Shown here piece after piece: positions 1-12,836 of a stretch of 64,000 nucleotides of DNA; within the stretch, counting starts at the first letter, position 1; the number at the start of each line of letters is the position of its first letter. The stretch comes from Rostratula benghalensis. Taxonomy: Eukaryota; Chordata; Aves; Charadriiformes; Rostratulidae. Made by a program: the position numbers and the translations under genes. The notes under the pieces were generated by a model. It saw nothing but the letters and a program-made list of their open reading frames with translations, was not told the DNA's origin and ran no database searches. The stretch covers positions 185,941-249,940 of the forward strand of contig VXAI01000181.1 in the NCBI GenBank assembly GCA_013399305.1, written 5' to 3'.

Positions 1-306
1 CCCACCAGCCCAGGTGGCTCCAAGCCCCCTCCAGCCTGGCCTTGAACCCCTCCAGGGATGGGGCAGCCACAGCTTCTTGGGGCAACCTGGGCCAGGCTCT
101 CACCACCCTCACAGCCAACAAGTTCTTCCCTGCATCTCAGCTCCATCTCCCCTCTTTCAGGGTCAAACCCTTCCCCCTCATCCTAGGAGGAGAGCCCTAG
201 GGAAGCCTTAGCCCTCTCATCAAGAGTCTCTCCCAGCTTTCCTGGAGCCCTTTTAGGGCCTGGAAGGGGCTCTAAGGTCTCCCTGGAGCCTTCTCTTCTC
301 CAGGAT
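1..306 (-). mobile_element. CR1 LINE fragment, cut by window edge
   Basis: Reverse complement of a CR1 3' region: contains the complements of GGTTGCCC, GTTCAAGGCCAGG and GGGGCTTGGAGCCACCTGG, and near 300 the complement of CTGGAGAAGAGAAGGCT. Its 3' end lies beyond position 1. Same subfamily as the copies at 15,040 and 21,764. Confidence 0.85.
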
Positions 307-3300
307 GAAACCCCCCAGGTTGTTGAAAGACTCAGCTACAGAAGATACTCTAGTCTTTCAGTTGTATCTCACACCTTGTGCGCTGTTTAAAATGTCACAG
401 TCCTTTGTTTTGCACATTTAGAGACACCCTGCATCCCCAAACATCAAAATTCTCCCTTATTGGTTAGGTATTTTAGCCAAAAGGTCTCCCCTTGACGTGT
501 GTCAAATACAAATCTAATTTGATTATTGGGTACAGACAGGCTTTCCCTTCAGAAAGATCATATTTAATGCAGCATTATTCCATCATGCCTCTGAGTGCAG
601 GACATCTGAATGCTGTGGCACCCCTGGATAACCCCAGCTAAGCAGTGGTTGCCCTTCCCTTTGCCACTCCAGTTTCTCTGTCGATGGGTCAGAGAGACAT
701 ATAATTAACTACTGAAGATGATTAATAAAACTAACTTCAAAAGGTTTCACTCTGCGTAGGAAGTTTTGATGTTGAAATGGGAACCAAATAGCCTGCATCC
801 TGCTCCCACCCTCAGTCTCCAAATAAAAATACAGAATGGCCTATTACCACAATTTAAAAGTTTGCAGAAGGGCAGGGAAATGCTATCAACTTAACGTGAT
901 TACTAAAAGTGCTACAGGAAAGCTCGTATTGACTGACCCTCTTAATGAGTTTATCCTACAGAGTTCCTCCTCTCCCTCCGCATCACAGAGGAGAGAATAC
1001 AATTAGCTTCAGTCACTTATAAATCCCTTGCACCATAACCCAAAAGTGTTGTGCCTAATGAAAACAGGCACTTAAATGCCAGGCCAGGACACAGAAGAAT
1101 GATGGTTTCACCCTTTGATTTATTTACAAGCAGCCTTTTACAAAGACGCAGACCATCCACCAAATTTGACTTGATGTTTATTTCTATCGCTGTAATTATT
1201 CTTGTCACTAAAGAAAAAGGAGTGCATGCAGGTATCAGTGCTGTCATCAACCGTGACTTTCATCACTTGTCAGCAGCAGTCACTGCATAAACAAAAGAGG
1301 AAGCTAAGATTAAGCTAACTGGGCCATTTTCCATACCATAGCAGAGACACAGACATTTTAAAAATACCTCGCAGCCCACAAAGTTGGAGAAACCATTTTT
1401 GAACAAACTCCACACCGTGAAAGACAGTAAATCGTAACCATTGCCAGAGCAAATTCTTTCAAGAATTATAAAGCACACGAGGGCTTTCTGTTTAATAAAA
1501 TTTCTTCCATTCTGTACACAGCTTAGGCACGAGTAAGACTTTATATTTAAAACAGAAACATCCAAATATGCCAAATCAGAGCTAGTGAACAACTTTATCT
1601 TTTAAAACACTTAAGAACAAAGCCTTTAAGATTTAGAACAAGGAATTTACTGTATATCTCACCGTTAGAAAAGACAGGTAATAAATTACAGCCCAATGAC
1701 AATCAGCTGTGACCTTTAAAAAAAAAAAAAAAACAAACCAAAAGTGTCATCACTTCATCTAAAGAAAAGCTATGGACTTGAACCAGTCTGTAGAGACCAG
1801 TGCAGCATCACAGCTCCTCACAGTCTCACATGGAGCTGCCCAGAAGGAATCACTACCTTCTCATTTCATGCCTTCTCCAAAGCCACCACAGGTGACATTA
1901 ATCTACGTCAGCTGCACTCTTTCTTTTTGGAGTTGAATGGGAAGATTCCCACTGAAATGACACTGGACTACAGAGGTACCAATCTCTGCACTGCTCACTA
2001 AAGGAATGGGAAATTCAGCCTTAAGCCAAAAGCCAGTGATTTCAACAGGAGCTGAACCAAGCTCTGAGAAGAGCGGGATGAACTTATTTATTCATGCTGG
2101 GAACCTTTCACTAGCTAATGATCAATCTACCACCATCAGTTACTCAATTCAATCCCCAGACAACTCTCTGACTTGGAAGAGAGAAGCTCTTCCATAAGAC
2201 TTTGCTCGTTCAGGTGTTGCTGCAAGAAAACAGCTTTCTGTTTTTAGTGTACACACTAGGATTTTATATTCAGTCAGATATTTTGTTCCCTGTTCAAATC
2301 TGAGTTCTGTCAGTGAAAGAGGGGGCTCTTTCCTTATCCTGGAGTCATCGTGTATAATAGCCTACATTTTACAATTAAATTATACCTATAAAAGGGAGCA
2401 TATGGAGATATATATATATGAATATATATGTACTTATATATTTAACAGGAATTTTCCCAGAAAGTTACCATTATTCCCCATTACTACAATACGTCCCAGC
2501 TGTGCCTGTCCCAAAACACCTTTAGATGCTGCTAGAAAAGCACAAGTCCTGACTTTGGTTCTCAGCTATTCTGTGCCAGACTCAGCACTTGAATCCCGGA
2601 GGTGGAAGTGCTGGTGCAAATAGGTCTGTAAAACTGTTCCTGCCAAGATCTCACACAAAATCCACTGAAACCACCAGGAGCCTTCCTGCTGATTTTTAGG
2701 GGATTTTCAGTTAAGCTTTTTAGTGGAGATAACACAGTGAACTTTTAACAAGTAACATTTCTTCACTGTATAGGGGCAAATCAGGGGTATAATTGAGATA
2801 CTTCTGCTCTGCCAGTCGTACTGGAGAGAGGTTAATGAAATGCATCCTGGTACAGTGCTTACTGCCCTTATCTAGTAAAGCTGGGTTTGTTTCCTTGAAC
2901 AAGGTTGTGCTAAAAAAAAAAAAAAGTGATATTAAAATACTGCTTTTTTTATATATGTACATTGCTATAGCAAGTTATACAACAAATCCTGGCTTTAATA
3001 GCAAAGGCACCAAAAGGGAACTGAGGGAAAACTGGGCAAGGACACTCAAAAGGAGGATCTACGATTGCCCGAGCTGCTTCTCTCTGGTTACAGAAAGCGT
3101 CAGCTCAGAGTGGTTTCTCAGTGTATCTCAGAAAGTCCATCCTTACAGAAGAGCACCGAGTATTTTTAGCCTCTCTTTGTTAAACAAAAGTTTTAAGTAA
3201 TTAGAAATGGGAAGGTCAGAGCCAGCAACTCACATCCAGAGCAATTAGTATTTTATGACATAGTTCTTTCTAAATTGCCACTTGGCTACCCATCTTGCCA

Positions 3301-3539
3301 TCTTGTTAATGCTACCCATAAACTGGTGTTTCTTAAGTTGTTTTAAATATGTGACTTACTTTTGGCTTAGCTTCCTGTGGTACCCAGAGCTGACAATAGT
3401 CTGAGTCCCACCGGGACGGGGAAGCAAGGACTGGTTGCAATTACTGACTGTGGGAGTTTAAAATTCACTCTCTCATTCTGGAGGAAAAGAAGCTGCCAAC
3501 GGCTGGGGGAGGGTTGGGTTGTGTTATTTTTTAATGGAT
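307..3539. other. Intergenic, no gene seen
   Basis: AT-rich DNA left of LEPROT. Only short chance reading frames, a poly-A run near 1,718-1,735 and an AT dinucleotide tract at 2,403-2,442. By synteny it may be LEPR 5' intron, but no LEPR coding exon is recognisable. Confidence 0.5.
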
Positions 3540-3828
3540 CTCCAGCTCTGGGCTCCCCAGTTCCAGAAGGACCGGGAACTGCTGGAGAGGGCAGAGCAGA
3601 GGACCACCAAGATGAGGAGGGGCCTGGAGCATCTCTCTTATGAGGAGAAGGCTGAGGGGGGATCTGATCAACGCCTATAAATACTTCAAGGGTGGGTGTC
3701 AGGAAGAAGGGGCCAGTCTTTTTTCAGTTGTGCCCAGCAACAGGACAAGAGGAAACAGGCACAAACTGGAAAATTGGAAGTTCTATCTAAATATGAGGAG
3801 GAACTTCATCCCTTCTCCCCTTTATCTG
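3540..3828 (+). mobile_element. CR1 LINE fragment
   Basis: Reads GAACTGCTGGAGAGGGCAGA, then GGCTGAGGGGGGATCTGATC and ACATGAGGAGGAACTTC-like sequence. A translated stretch (ELLERAEQRTTKM, RRGLEHLSYEE) matches the CR1 reverse-transcriptase C-terminus. Lacks the 3' octamer tail. Confidence 0.85.
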
Positions 3829-6800
3829 ATTCAAAAGGTAAAACTTTATCTATGCATAGAAGAAATACTCTGCGTTTTTTAATATTGTAAAATTGAACTA
3901 AGAGCAGAGTTCTCTTTCAAGACTTACATGGGAAATTGTTGTATCATCATGGAGTTGTTCAAAACATCCTAATGTCTCCTTGCAATCATTAGCATTTATT
4001 TAGTCAGGAAAAACAAAACAAAACAAAAAAAACAAAAAACAGAATAGCAGGCAAAGATTGGGCAGGCAGGGTGACACTGAGCCATGTTACTAGAAACAAG
4101 GACAAGCTGTTAAATCCTCTCCCGGAGCAAAGTGCCCTCTGTTGAAATACAGGCATATGGAGTTTGTTGTAGCCAACATCACCCCCATATCCTGTGGAGC
4201 ACAGCCAGAAGAAAGAGACACTCGGAGAAGATGGACAGTCTGTTCCAGAGAGTGACTCACGGACACGCTCACAGAGCGCCCGCAGACACGAAGGGTTTCA
4301 CATCTAACGGGACTGGGCCTCTTTCAGCCCCCCTTCCCCACCCCAGCAGCAAAGTCCCACCACCTCCAAAAGGGGAGAGCTTCATCAGCAGCCAGTAAGT
4401 TACAACTACTGCAGCTTTTGTTGCTATATGTGTAAAAGCTTTTCTTCCCCCCGCCCCCTTTTTTTTTTTTTTTTAAGATGGAAGACTGGTGACAAAGGCT
4501 CCTATTATATTATGAAATACCAGTCTTAGGCAGGAATTAAATGAGTAACAAAACTGCAAACCCAGATCAAACAGACACAACAAAAGGTAAGCAAAATACA
4601 TAAATGTCACCTTGAATCCTCTTATTCCAAGAATAGGCTTTGTAAAGCATGATAAATACCGTTTAGCTTCTCCCCAAATCCTCACACAAACAACATCCGA
4701 GCAGCATGTCACTTATTCATCTTGACCCAGAAAACAAAAGCAACTTAGCCAGTACAGTGGGAAAAAGAAGCTCAAAGCAGGTGATTAATGTAAAATTAAC
4801 AGAGGAAAATAAAATTCACAAGTATTGATAGCCCCACCTGACCTCCTGGACCTACCAGGAGACATCAACATCCCTTTTTGCCTCTGCACAACATTCTCCA
4901 CTTAAGGGTTTTGAGTGAAACTATATAAAACCTGAACGTGGTTTTGGCCGGGTTTTGTGTGTGTGGTTTGGTTGGGTTGTTGGTTTCCCCCCCCCTCCCC
5001 AAATTCCACAAAAGTGAGCAGGTAATTTTACAAGCATTCCCCAGGAAAAAAACATGCAATTAAAAATACAACGTAACACAGGTGGCTTCCACCACTGAAT
5101 ACCAGTTCCGCTGCTGGGAAGCAAAGCTAACATAGAAAATATCAGGGTTTCAGGTCACCCCACCTGGGAGCTACTACTCTTACTACATACTTGAAATTCT
5201 TCACTTTTATAGACAGGAATGTTATAAGCACATTTTACAAGAAGAAGTCTTCCCTACATGCAAAGACTCCAAGGCAAGACTGTATAATGTGCAATTTTAC
5301 CCAGTTACCTTCATTGTAAATAAATTACTTTATTAAACAAAGCCATAGTTTTAGTTGCACTTTGAAAGTGATCTTCCCCCATTATCTAACAATTTTTCTG
5401 GGGGAAAATGGTGTGGTTTTATACTCCCTGTGCTCTCTACAGCATTATGTCACTCACAGATGGCCATAAGGACCTCCAAGTGTTGAGGGCCAGCAGAAAA
5501 GAAGTCATCTGCCCAGACAAGGGATGATCACCCTCATGGGAGAGGAAACAGGGAACAATCAACCAGTCCATTTAAAATGAGCCATTAGAAAGAAGCAGAA
5601 TCCAGAATATTTGTTAAAATGTAGAACTAGACTATGGGAAACAATAATTAAAAAATGAGTAAGTGAACCTCCAGCTGAAGTGCTAGTCATGGGGCATGAA
5701 CAACTGTAACCAACTCTTGAAAATAACCCAGGGACACAGCTGAAATAAAATCTCAACATAAAGAGAAAAAGCAAAACAGTAAAACATGAGGTAAGTATTG
5801 GAACAGGCCGTTGGAGAAAATGTTTCTCTGAGTGTCCAGCTGATCTTTAATGACAATTCACCAGTCAGTGCTTCCTTAGGCCTTTCATCAAGAGACCCTT
5901 CCCTGTAAAGCCCTCTGGTACATACTGGTCATGTATTTGCAGGGGCCACTTAAACAAATCAATTAGTCATTAGTACCTGGTGTGCATCCAGCTTAATGAA
6001 ATAGTCTTTTCAGCCATTATCACAGATCAGAAACAATCCCCACAGAGTAAATGATGCAGTATCTTAAAAGTCATGCTGTGTTAACAATTGAGATCAGGGT
6101 TAGAGAGATCATTTTAAAGCTTTACATAGTTTTCAGTTGAACAATAAAAGCCTACATGTGGCATACTAGGACAAGTTTGTTTGGTTAACTCCCGACTGTT
6201 GATGAGCCCACATTCATTTTGTGGGATTAAAGTCTGTTTTAAGTTTTCTAAAAAGTTACCCAAGGTCATAACTAGTTAGAGGGTTCCCAGCTTTCAAAAG
6301 GCTGCAAAATCAGTGCAAGACTCTTTCATTTTTTTCCCCTCCAGCTAAGTGTATGTTGACAGGGAACAGGTCTTCTATTTGATAGATACCAGTTATACCA
6401 CACAGATAATATTCACAAATCCAGAAGCAGGGTAAATAAGGGAACTGAGGAACCAAGCCCCCAGCCTGAAGTTACTCTTTGCCGGGCACGAGCTGGGTGA
6501 GGCAGCAGAAACAGCAATCCCAAACATTCTTGCAAAGTGCAAAGTGCAAGAATACTCACCTTCTCCAAAGCTCAGCTGCTCCCATCATTGTTATGAACAG
6601 AAAGCATCAGCTATTCAGAACACACATGATACCACTGCCTTCTGATGGTGGGTGCTTTCACAAATTGATTAAAATCTATGAGAAGGCTTCATTTTCACAA
6701 GCCCCACTGGGATCAAAATCCCACTTTATATATTCACCAATTTAACTAAAGGAATCCCAACCTAGGGGGTGGGGAAAAAAAGAAGCAGGCTTTGATGCCC

Positions 6801-7177
6801 TCTGCATTCCTGCCCTCCAGCTGGGACAGAGCAGATGTGTCTCACCCTGGACTCTCTTGGAGCAAGGAAAGTGGAAGAGGTCAAGTACTACCTCACATAC
6901 CATCTGTTTTTGAATGCCTTTAAGAAGCTCACAGATTTACCCTGTACATAAATGATATGTAATGATAATTTGCCACATATTTGACTACAGCCTCTACAAT
7001 ACATTCTAATACATTCCATAACAGCAATTCCACATACTGCAACTAGATAATGGCTTCTGAAAATTGTTCATTGTATCATTTATACCGTTATGAAAGCACC
7101 ACTGGATACGTTTTATCTTTCCTCTCGCACAAGAGTCTGTTGTCACCTCTGGAAATATAAGACAGACAAATAAATAC
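3829..7177. other. Intergenic, no gene seen
   Basis: No exon recognised on either strand. Contains an A/C-only tract (4,009-4,041), a G/T-only tract followed by a C run (4,950-4,998), and a small perfect inverted repeat (6,526-6,553). Confidence 0.5.
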
Positions 7178-7193
7178 TTGAGCATCAGACATG

Positions 7194-7199
7194 TTTATT
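7194..7199 (-). terminator. Candidate LEPROT poly(A) signal AATAAA
   Basis: Reads AATAAACATGTCTG on the minus strand, with TTTATTTGTCTGTC downstream as a GU-rich element. It borders a 15-bp direct repeat (7,196-7,210 and 7,222-7,236). Confidence 0.45.
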
Positions 7200-10100
7200 A
7201 GACAATTCAATAAGTCAGTTGTATTAGACAATTCAAAAAGAAAAGTGGAACATGTTTTAATTTCTGTGTATTAGCACTTCATCACCTCAAGAACCTGGCA
7301 GTCACAGAAAATAAAAATAGTGTTTACAAAAGTTACAAAAGCTGCACTGCATTCTGAATGACAGAAGACACTATTAGTTGACAAGGAAGCTTTATAAAAA
7401 TGTAGTAACAGATTTTCACCCGATTCAGAAACGTAGTGATATTGCCATGTATATGCATTCACAAAATCAGCACGGTATGGAAACTAAGGCACTTTGGATA
7501 CATAGTATTCACTTCCATATAGGAAAACAATTTCAGAGAAACCACAGAAAATTGCTACTGGTCGATGGTGACAGTATGCCCAGTACTGGCCATCAAAGCA
7601 CCAGGTCTGTGTGAATGACTCAAGCTCTTGATAAAAAAAAAGCACTGATTTTTATTTTTTTTTTTTTAACCTTGACTATTAATATCGGAGACTCATTCAA
7701 GCAAATTTATTTTTAAGGAGGTTAAAGAAAATTTCCATTATTTAAAAGCTGTTAAACCCAATTTTTGAAGTTAAACATTTTGAAATAGAAGTCCAGGGTG
7801 AAAACCACCTGAAGTTCACATTAAGGATTAGTGCATGGAGCCGCTTTAAAAGGAAGAAAACAAAGGAACAAAAAGCATCGAGCTTCTCCATCCAACATTT
7901 ACCTGCCCTTTCACGAGGCCCCCACCAACCACAGCAACATCAAAGGAAATAAGAGCACAACAGAATAATTTGTCAAAGAAACAACCTCTCTTCAAGGCTG
8001 TACTTTCTGTTCCTCCTTTTCAGTTTAGATTGTCATATGTTTACAGCCTTTGTCCTAATCTGCCACAACCACGTTATTAACCAATAGATCTAGAACAGAT
8101 TCTACAAATAGTAAGTCTCTAATTTAAAGGAAAATTAATCTCAGCTGGTTTTCACAAGCCACTGTCTTAACAGCAAAATTCCATCAGTACTTGAATGTTT
8201 TACAGACTTCTATTGCAGCCCTCAGTACATAAATTCTAAGGAGCAAAAATACTCAAGAACCCAACCCTGTGAGCACGTGAGTACTTTAACAGGAGTTAAG
8301 TCACACTGTTAGCAATGACTTTAGGCATTTACAGGATCAGGCACTTAAACTGTGTATCATTGTTGCTGTTTTACTTCACCAATTTGAATGAAAAAAAAAA
8401 ATGCCATGGTATAAGAAAAAAAAGCAACTTCAAAAATCAAAGCAGGACTTATACATGGAAACTATGATTACTCTGAACAACCTGGCTCATAACTACTACA
8501 AATAACTTCCACAGTCGTCCTTTACAAATCAGATATCACCTAAAGTCAGGAAGGAGATACCGTAAGAGAACTTGTTTAGGCACAGCATCTTTACAAGAAA
8601 ATTCCTGCTATGTCTTTGAGGAAGCCTTAATATGCAGAAATAAAAGCTGTCATTTAACATTAATTCTTATGTTACAGGGAGGACAGCCTAGACCCACTTC
8701 AGTATAAAATACAGCTACTCAGCATTCCTCATCACTGAACTCTTCACTTTAGACACATCCGAAGTCTAAACTTAAAACATGTAATTAACCTTTCTGAAAC
8801 ATGATATTCCCTTCCTACTTAAGTGATATGGCATTACTTGGACCACAGAATGATTTCTGTACCCTTCTTCTGGGGCACTGAGCGGGAACAAAAGACCCAG
8901 TACCAGAGGGCTCACGTTACATTCATTACTTTGTGACCCCTTGCTCTGCCCAGCCATCCACAGGACACCGTTATTGCAGTACACGAGTATTGAGAGAGTT
9001 TGGAGAGCAGCAAAAATAGTTTCCTACAATTAGGGGGCAAAAAGCACTGTGGTGGTGAAGCTGCCACATCTTGTGGGGTGGATTCTATTACCTCCTTATA
9101 CAATGTCCCTTACAGCTACACGGGGTGACAGCAGTCAGCTGTCACCTCACTCACACCACGATAAAATACTCATTTGCAATCTATTAGTTTAAAGAATTTG
9201 CAATAGTACAATACACCCTACACAGAAATTCAGCTTCTTCACAAAGCAGAAACCTCTTCTATGCCCATTTTTGTATGAAAGGATCAACTAAGGTGTCTCC
9301 TCCCTCACCCCTCTGCAGATGAGTGAGATGTCATCTAGAGTTAGGGTTGTTTAAAAAAACTACGTCTCCACAATTTGCAGGATTCAGCCAGTCAAAACAG
9401 TAATAAAGTTTACTTTTATAATTGTGATCATGTGAACGCTTATTGGGATAATGCCATTTAAAAATATAGTGTTTTAATATAACTATCTCTTCTTACAGAT
9501 GAAAAAGCAGTAGTTGAATAAGTATGTTTTAAAAGCAATGGGAACTGAGGAGATAAGAAGTCCTACCCAGCAGAACACTCACTTTTTTGCACTTCAGACA
9601 TTTCACACATAAGAATACTGAGTTTTATACCACACTGGGATTTTAAGTGTCCTGAGTGTAGTTTCTTCTTCTGTTTCTTCATAAGAGAAGTAATGTCAGC
9701 TCTAAGCACTGAAGAGGCTTTAAAGTATATTATTCCCAAAACATATCCACAGTTGTTAATAGGGACAAAGCATAAGTATCTTGAGAGGGGAGGGAATTAT
9801 CTTTTAAATGAACACCATAAGTGGAAGGATTTTTAACCAGGGTTATTTTCTTTTTCTTTCATTAGGTAGTAAAAGAGTTGGCATAACCCGCATGTGTTTT
9901 TTATGTTATCAAGAAAAAACACTAAAAATTGCAATTACTCAAGTGAAAAGCTCAAATATTCATTCATCCCTAATCAAAGGAAAAAGATGGATTAAGTCAA
10001 ACAACACCAAGAAGGATAACCTTTACATTGGCCTATTTTGACTCCATGACTAAAAAACCCAAGAGGCATGCTAACCAATATAACAGGTATCAATGACACT

Positions 10101-10329
10101 ACTGTGATTAAAACAAGAGTTAATGCATATATAGTGAAATAAAAAAAAAAAAAAAAAGTGAGGAAAACAGCTTGTGTTTTGTAAACTTATATAGGGACAA
10201 ATCTGCAACAGGGGTTGCAGCTTTTAGAGAACACATTACAGACATCTGTCACAAGGGTCTCTTCCCTTTGGCTGAAATGCATTTTTTAAAAGCATGTTAT
10301 GATCTGATAACGTGAAACTCCATGCAGAT

Positions 10330-10425
10330 GCACATACAAACATACATCTCAGCAGGCACACTCACATATGTTATAATACATACACATATACACACACAGA
10401 GTTATACATATGGCGATACATGCTG
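10330..10425 (-). repeat. GU/UA-rich tract after the LEPROT stop codon
   Basis: On the minus strand it reads as TGTGTGTGTATATGTGTATG and similar, 30-130 nt after the stop. A decayed TG/TA microsatellite inside the presumed 3' UTR. Confidence 0.6.
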
Positions 10426-10454
10426 TAAAATATTACCAGCTTCAGAGCGATGTC

Positions 10455-10571
10455 CTACCACTGTTCCCAGCTAAAGTCATCTCCTCTACCAAACACAAGA
10501 AAAAAGCCTAAAATAGTAAGGAAAATGACTGCATTGCCAGCCAGCACCAGACCACAGGCTCCCCATTTGAT
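10455..10571 (-). CDS. LEPROT: LEPROT exon 4, residues 94-131, stop codon
   Basis: Encodes [18 protein letters not shown], then [20 protein letters not shown] and TAG at 10,455-10,457. Fourth helix and acidic cytosolic tail. Acceptor TTTCAG. Confidence 0.97.
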   Translation of the reverse strand: MKWGACGLVLAGNAVIFLTILGFFLVFGRGDDFSWEQW

Positions 10572-12836
10572 CTGAAATGCAAGGAAATGAAACAATCAAA
10601 GCAGTTCTTGTAAGATAGGTTCAGACCAGTTATTTATATGCATTAGATAAACTAAACAAAATACTACAGAAAGGTGCTAAAAGCATAAAGAAAAAAAGAC
10701 AAACAATACATAATTCAACTTATGTGTCTAATTATTCAATTAGCATCCACTCCTATTACTAATACAAGACTTCAACAGACAGGCTAATAAAGCTAGGTTT
10801 TAGAACAGCATAATTACTTTGCCATACAGATCACTAAAACATACCTGTCACAGAAAAGAATCTGGTGAAACTAGTGCTCTCCTTTAATTGCTATGCAACA
10901 AAATTAAAAGCCGCCTTTCAAATAAACGTCAGGAACGAGTATGGAAAACAATATCTGCTCTCACAGGTAAATAGCTCGCTTTAACGATCTGCCCAAGTTT
11001 AACTGAAGTCAGGCACGAGTAAGTTATAGCTGTGAATTCGAGTTCCCCCTCGCGGTCAGCTCTGGCTCTGCCTACTCCCTGGTCCACAACTTTAAAACAC
11101 GGCGACAAGGAAATTGGGCGTTAGAAATAAATCAAAACTAAGCACACAAGTTATAAGCAAAACTGAAAGAATGAAGGAGAAAAACAAGGCAACACATAAG
11201 AGCGTTGCTGGGTAGTTTGAGAGACAGGGCACAGGAGTTCTTTGCTTCGCCAACAAATGTGACAAAATCTCACCACCGAAGAGCAGTTCAGAAAGCAAAG
11301 AGAAAAGAAGCTAGCAGAATTCCCTCAGACTTTGAGGAGACAAAGAATGAGCTTGGGAAATGCTCTGAAAACCAGAAGGGCAGCTCTGGAAGTTTGGCCT
11401 TTTATCTTTTAAGTGATAGCGCACTCCAGTCACCAAGTTCTCAGCATCCTAAATGGAGAAAGCAGACATTCTGAGATAAAAATAAGAAAGGTGGTGCAAG
11501 AAGCGGTGCAAAAGGTGAGAAGACAGAGAGGCGTGGGATGTGGGAGGAGATGAGATCTTGTATTGGACCAGAAACAAAGCTGGGGAAAAAAAAGCAGCTA
11601 AAAACTTTTCAGTCACGCAGGGTCCTTTGTTCAGGCCAAAAAGCAGCATAAACAGACAAAATTTCATGTCACAATAATGAAATTAAAGACAGGATTTACA
11701 AACAGCAACAGTGTGCTTAATGATCACACCCAGTAACTGGTGTCTTACAATAAGAAATAGCAAGCAGAACTTACCGCTTCAACCCGGGCAAGGATTATAG
11801 GAAATCCAAAGGCAGAAACAACAATTCCAGTCGTGAAGAAATATGCCAATTCCCTACAGGCACTGCTGGCTGCATCACTGTCATCACTCACTCTTTTTGC
11901 AATGAAGTGGGGAATGGGGCAGATGAAGTAAAATATTAAGACAAACAGAGGCCAGTACACACTGGGGAGGGGAAAAAAAAAGGAAATACATCATCAGTTT
12001 AGGTGGATGCTTCAATAAAAAGTATCTTCTGTTTAGAAAAAGTAATTGCAATGGCTAGAGCCCTACTTGAAAAAGTGGATTGTGTTATTTAAGCACAGGC
12101 TTCCACCCAAAGTGACAATCCCACTCTGTACACTGACACAAACACCCACACCCTAGTGCAGGACCTACCCTCTCACATGACCAAGTGTGAATTTATTTTA
12201 CATTTGATTCACCTGGCTGATTCAACCCACACCAGCACCACATAAGAATGACAGTCACCACACCTGGGACAGGAAAAGCAGGGGAGCAGGACAGGAACTG
12301 AGAGCTTTCCCAAATTAGAGGGATCCCAGAGTATAAAGAAGCTGACCGTGAAGGCACACCCTTGCGTGCTCATCCCTCTGTGAGAGCTCTCATTATTTTC
12401 GTCCAGATTTTTAAGTGTAATAGCCATCCCAAGTAGAGTCTTGTGGTAGGAGAATTGTTTAAAGAAATAGGAAAGTAAGGGGAAGAATAGTGCAGTGTTA
12501 AACATGACGGTTTAGCAAGATGGCACTGCTTTTCCTGAGAAAGGATAGAGCTCTTGTCAGTCTTGGGTGGTTTTTTTTTAGGGAAATGAAAGTACTGGCT
12601 AAAGACTTTAATCACAACAATCTGCCCTGTGTCAAGAACCAGAAAGCGGGCGACTGCTGGAAGCTAACTCGAGCCAAGCAGCTCATTTAAGTGACATTAA
12701 CACCTCAGTTAAGAGATACAAAGGAGGGGAAAATCGTGGAAGCGAAGCCGGCCCGCTCACCCGTAGTACTCCAGGGCACAGCCCAGCATGAGGAACGTCA
12801 GCCCGATGGCTCCGCTGAAGGACAGCGCCACGAGAG
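10455..12836 (-). CDS. LEPROT: LEPROT (endospanin-1), coding span minus its first exon
   Basis: Small four-helix membrane protein of Golgi and endosomes that restrains surface delivery of the leptin and growth-hormone receptors. Three exons (12,761-12,836; 11,775-11,961; 10,455-10,571) total 380 nt and encode residues 6-131. The expected first exon, about 16 coding nt (MAGVK plus one base in mammals), would bring it to 131 aa plus stop, the human length; it is not visible and must lie in the gap at 13,015-13,193. Motifs: [18 protein letters not shown]-type [26 protein letters not shown], and [11 protein letters not shown] at the end. The paralogue LEPROTL1 ends SNDDFSWQQW and reads PIYNKYWPL, so it is excluded. 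Transcribed in the same direction as DNAJC6. Confidence 0.96.
11775..11961 (-). CDS. LEPROT: LEPROT exon 3, residues 31-93, helices two and three
   Basis: Encodes [19 protein letters not shown], then [19 protein letters not shown] and [19 protein letters not shown], ending EA. Human reads ARVAVIKWG over the exon 3/4 junction; here it is ARVEAIKWG, which puts a Glu at the end of the third helix. Donor GTAAGT, phase 0. Confidence 0.96.
12761..12836 (-). CDS. LEPROT: LEPROT exon 2, residues 6-31, first membrane helix
   Basis: Encodes [18 protein letters not shown] then GCALEYYG. Acceptor TTTGCAG; begins in phase 1, so the previous exon must end with one base of a codon, as the mammalian exon ending ...AAAG does. 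Donor GTGAGC, phase 2. Confidence 0.95.

Larger units (their letters stand above)
7178..10454 (-). other. LEPROT: Probable LEPROT 3' UTR
   Basis: About 3.3 kb after the stop with no coding exon and no CR1. A minus-strand AATAAA at 7,194-7,199 is followed 20-35 nt on by a U/GU-rich stretch (7,171-7,150), a good cleavage and polyadenylation signal. A GU-rich tract lies 30-130 nt after the stop. Nearer AATAAA copies (for example 7,651-7,656) could give shorter forms. Inference without transcript data. Confidence 0.5.

Noticed and set aside
2720..2962. Minus-strand frame with a hydrophobic start, considered as a LEPR signal-peptide exon
   Set aside because: The hydrophobic run is encoded by poly-A/T tracts and nothing after it resembles a cytokine-receptor exon.
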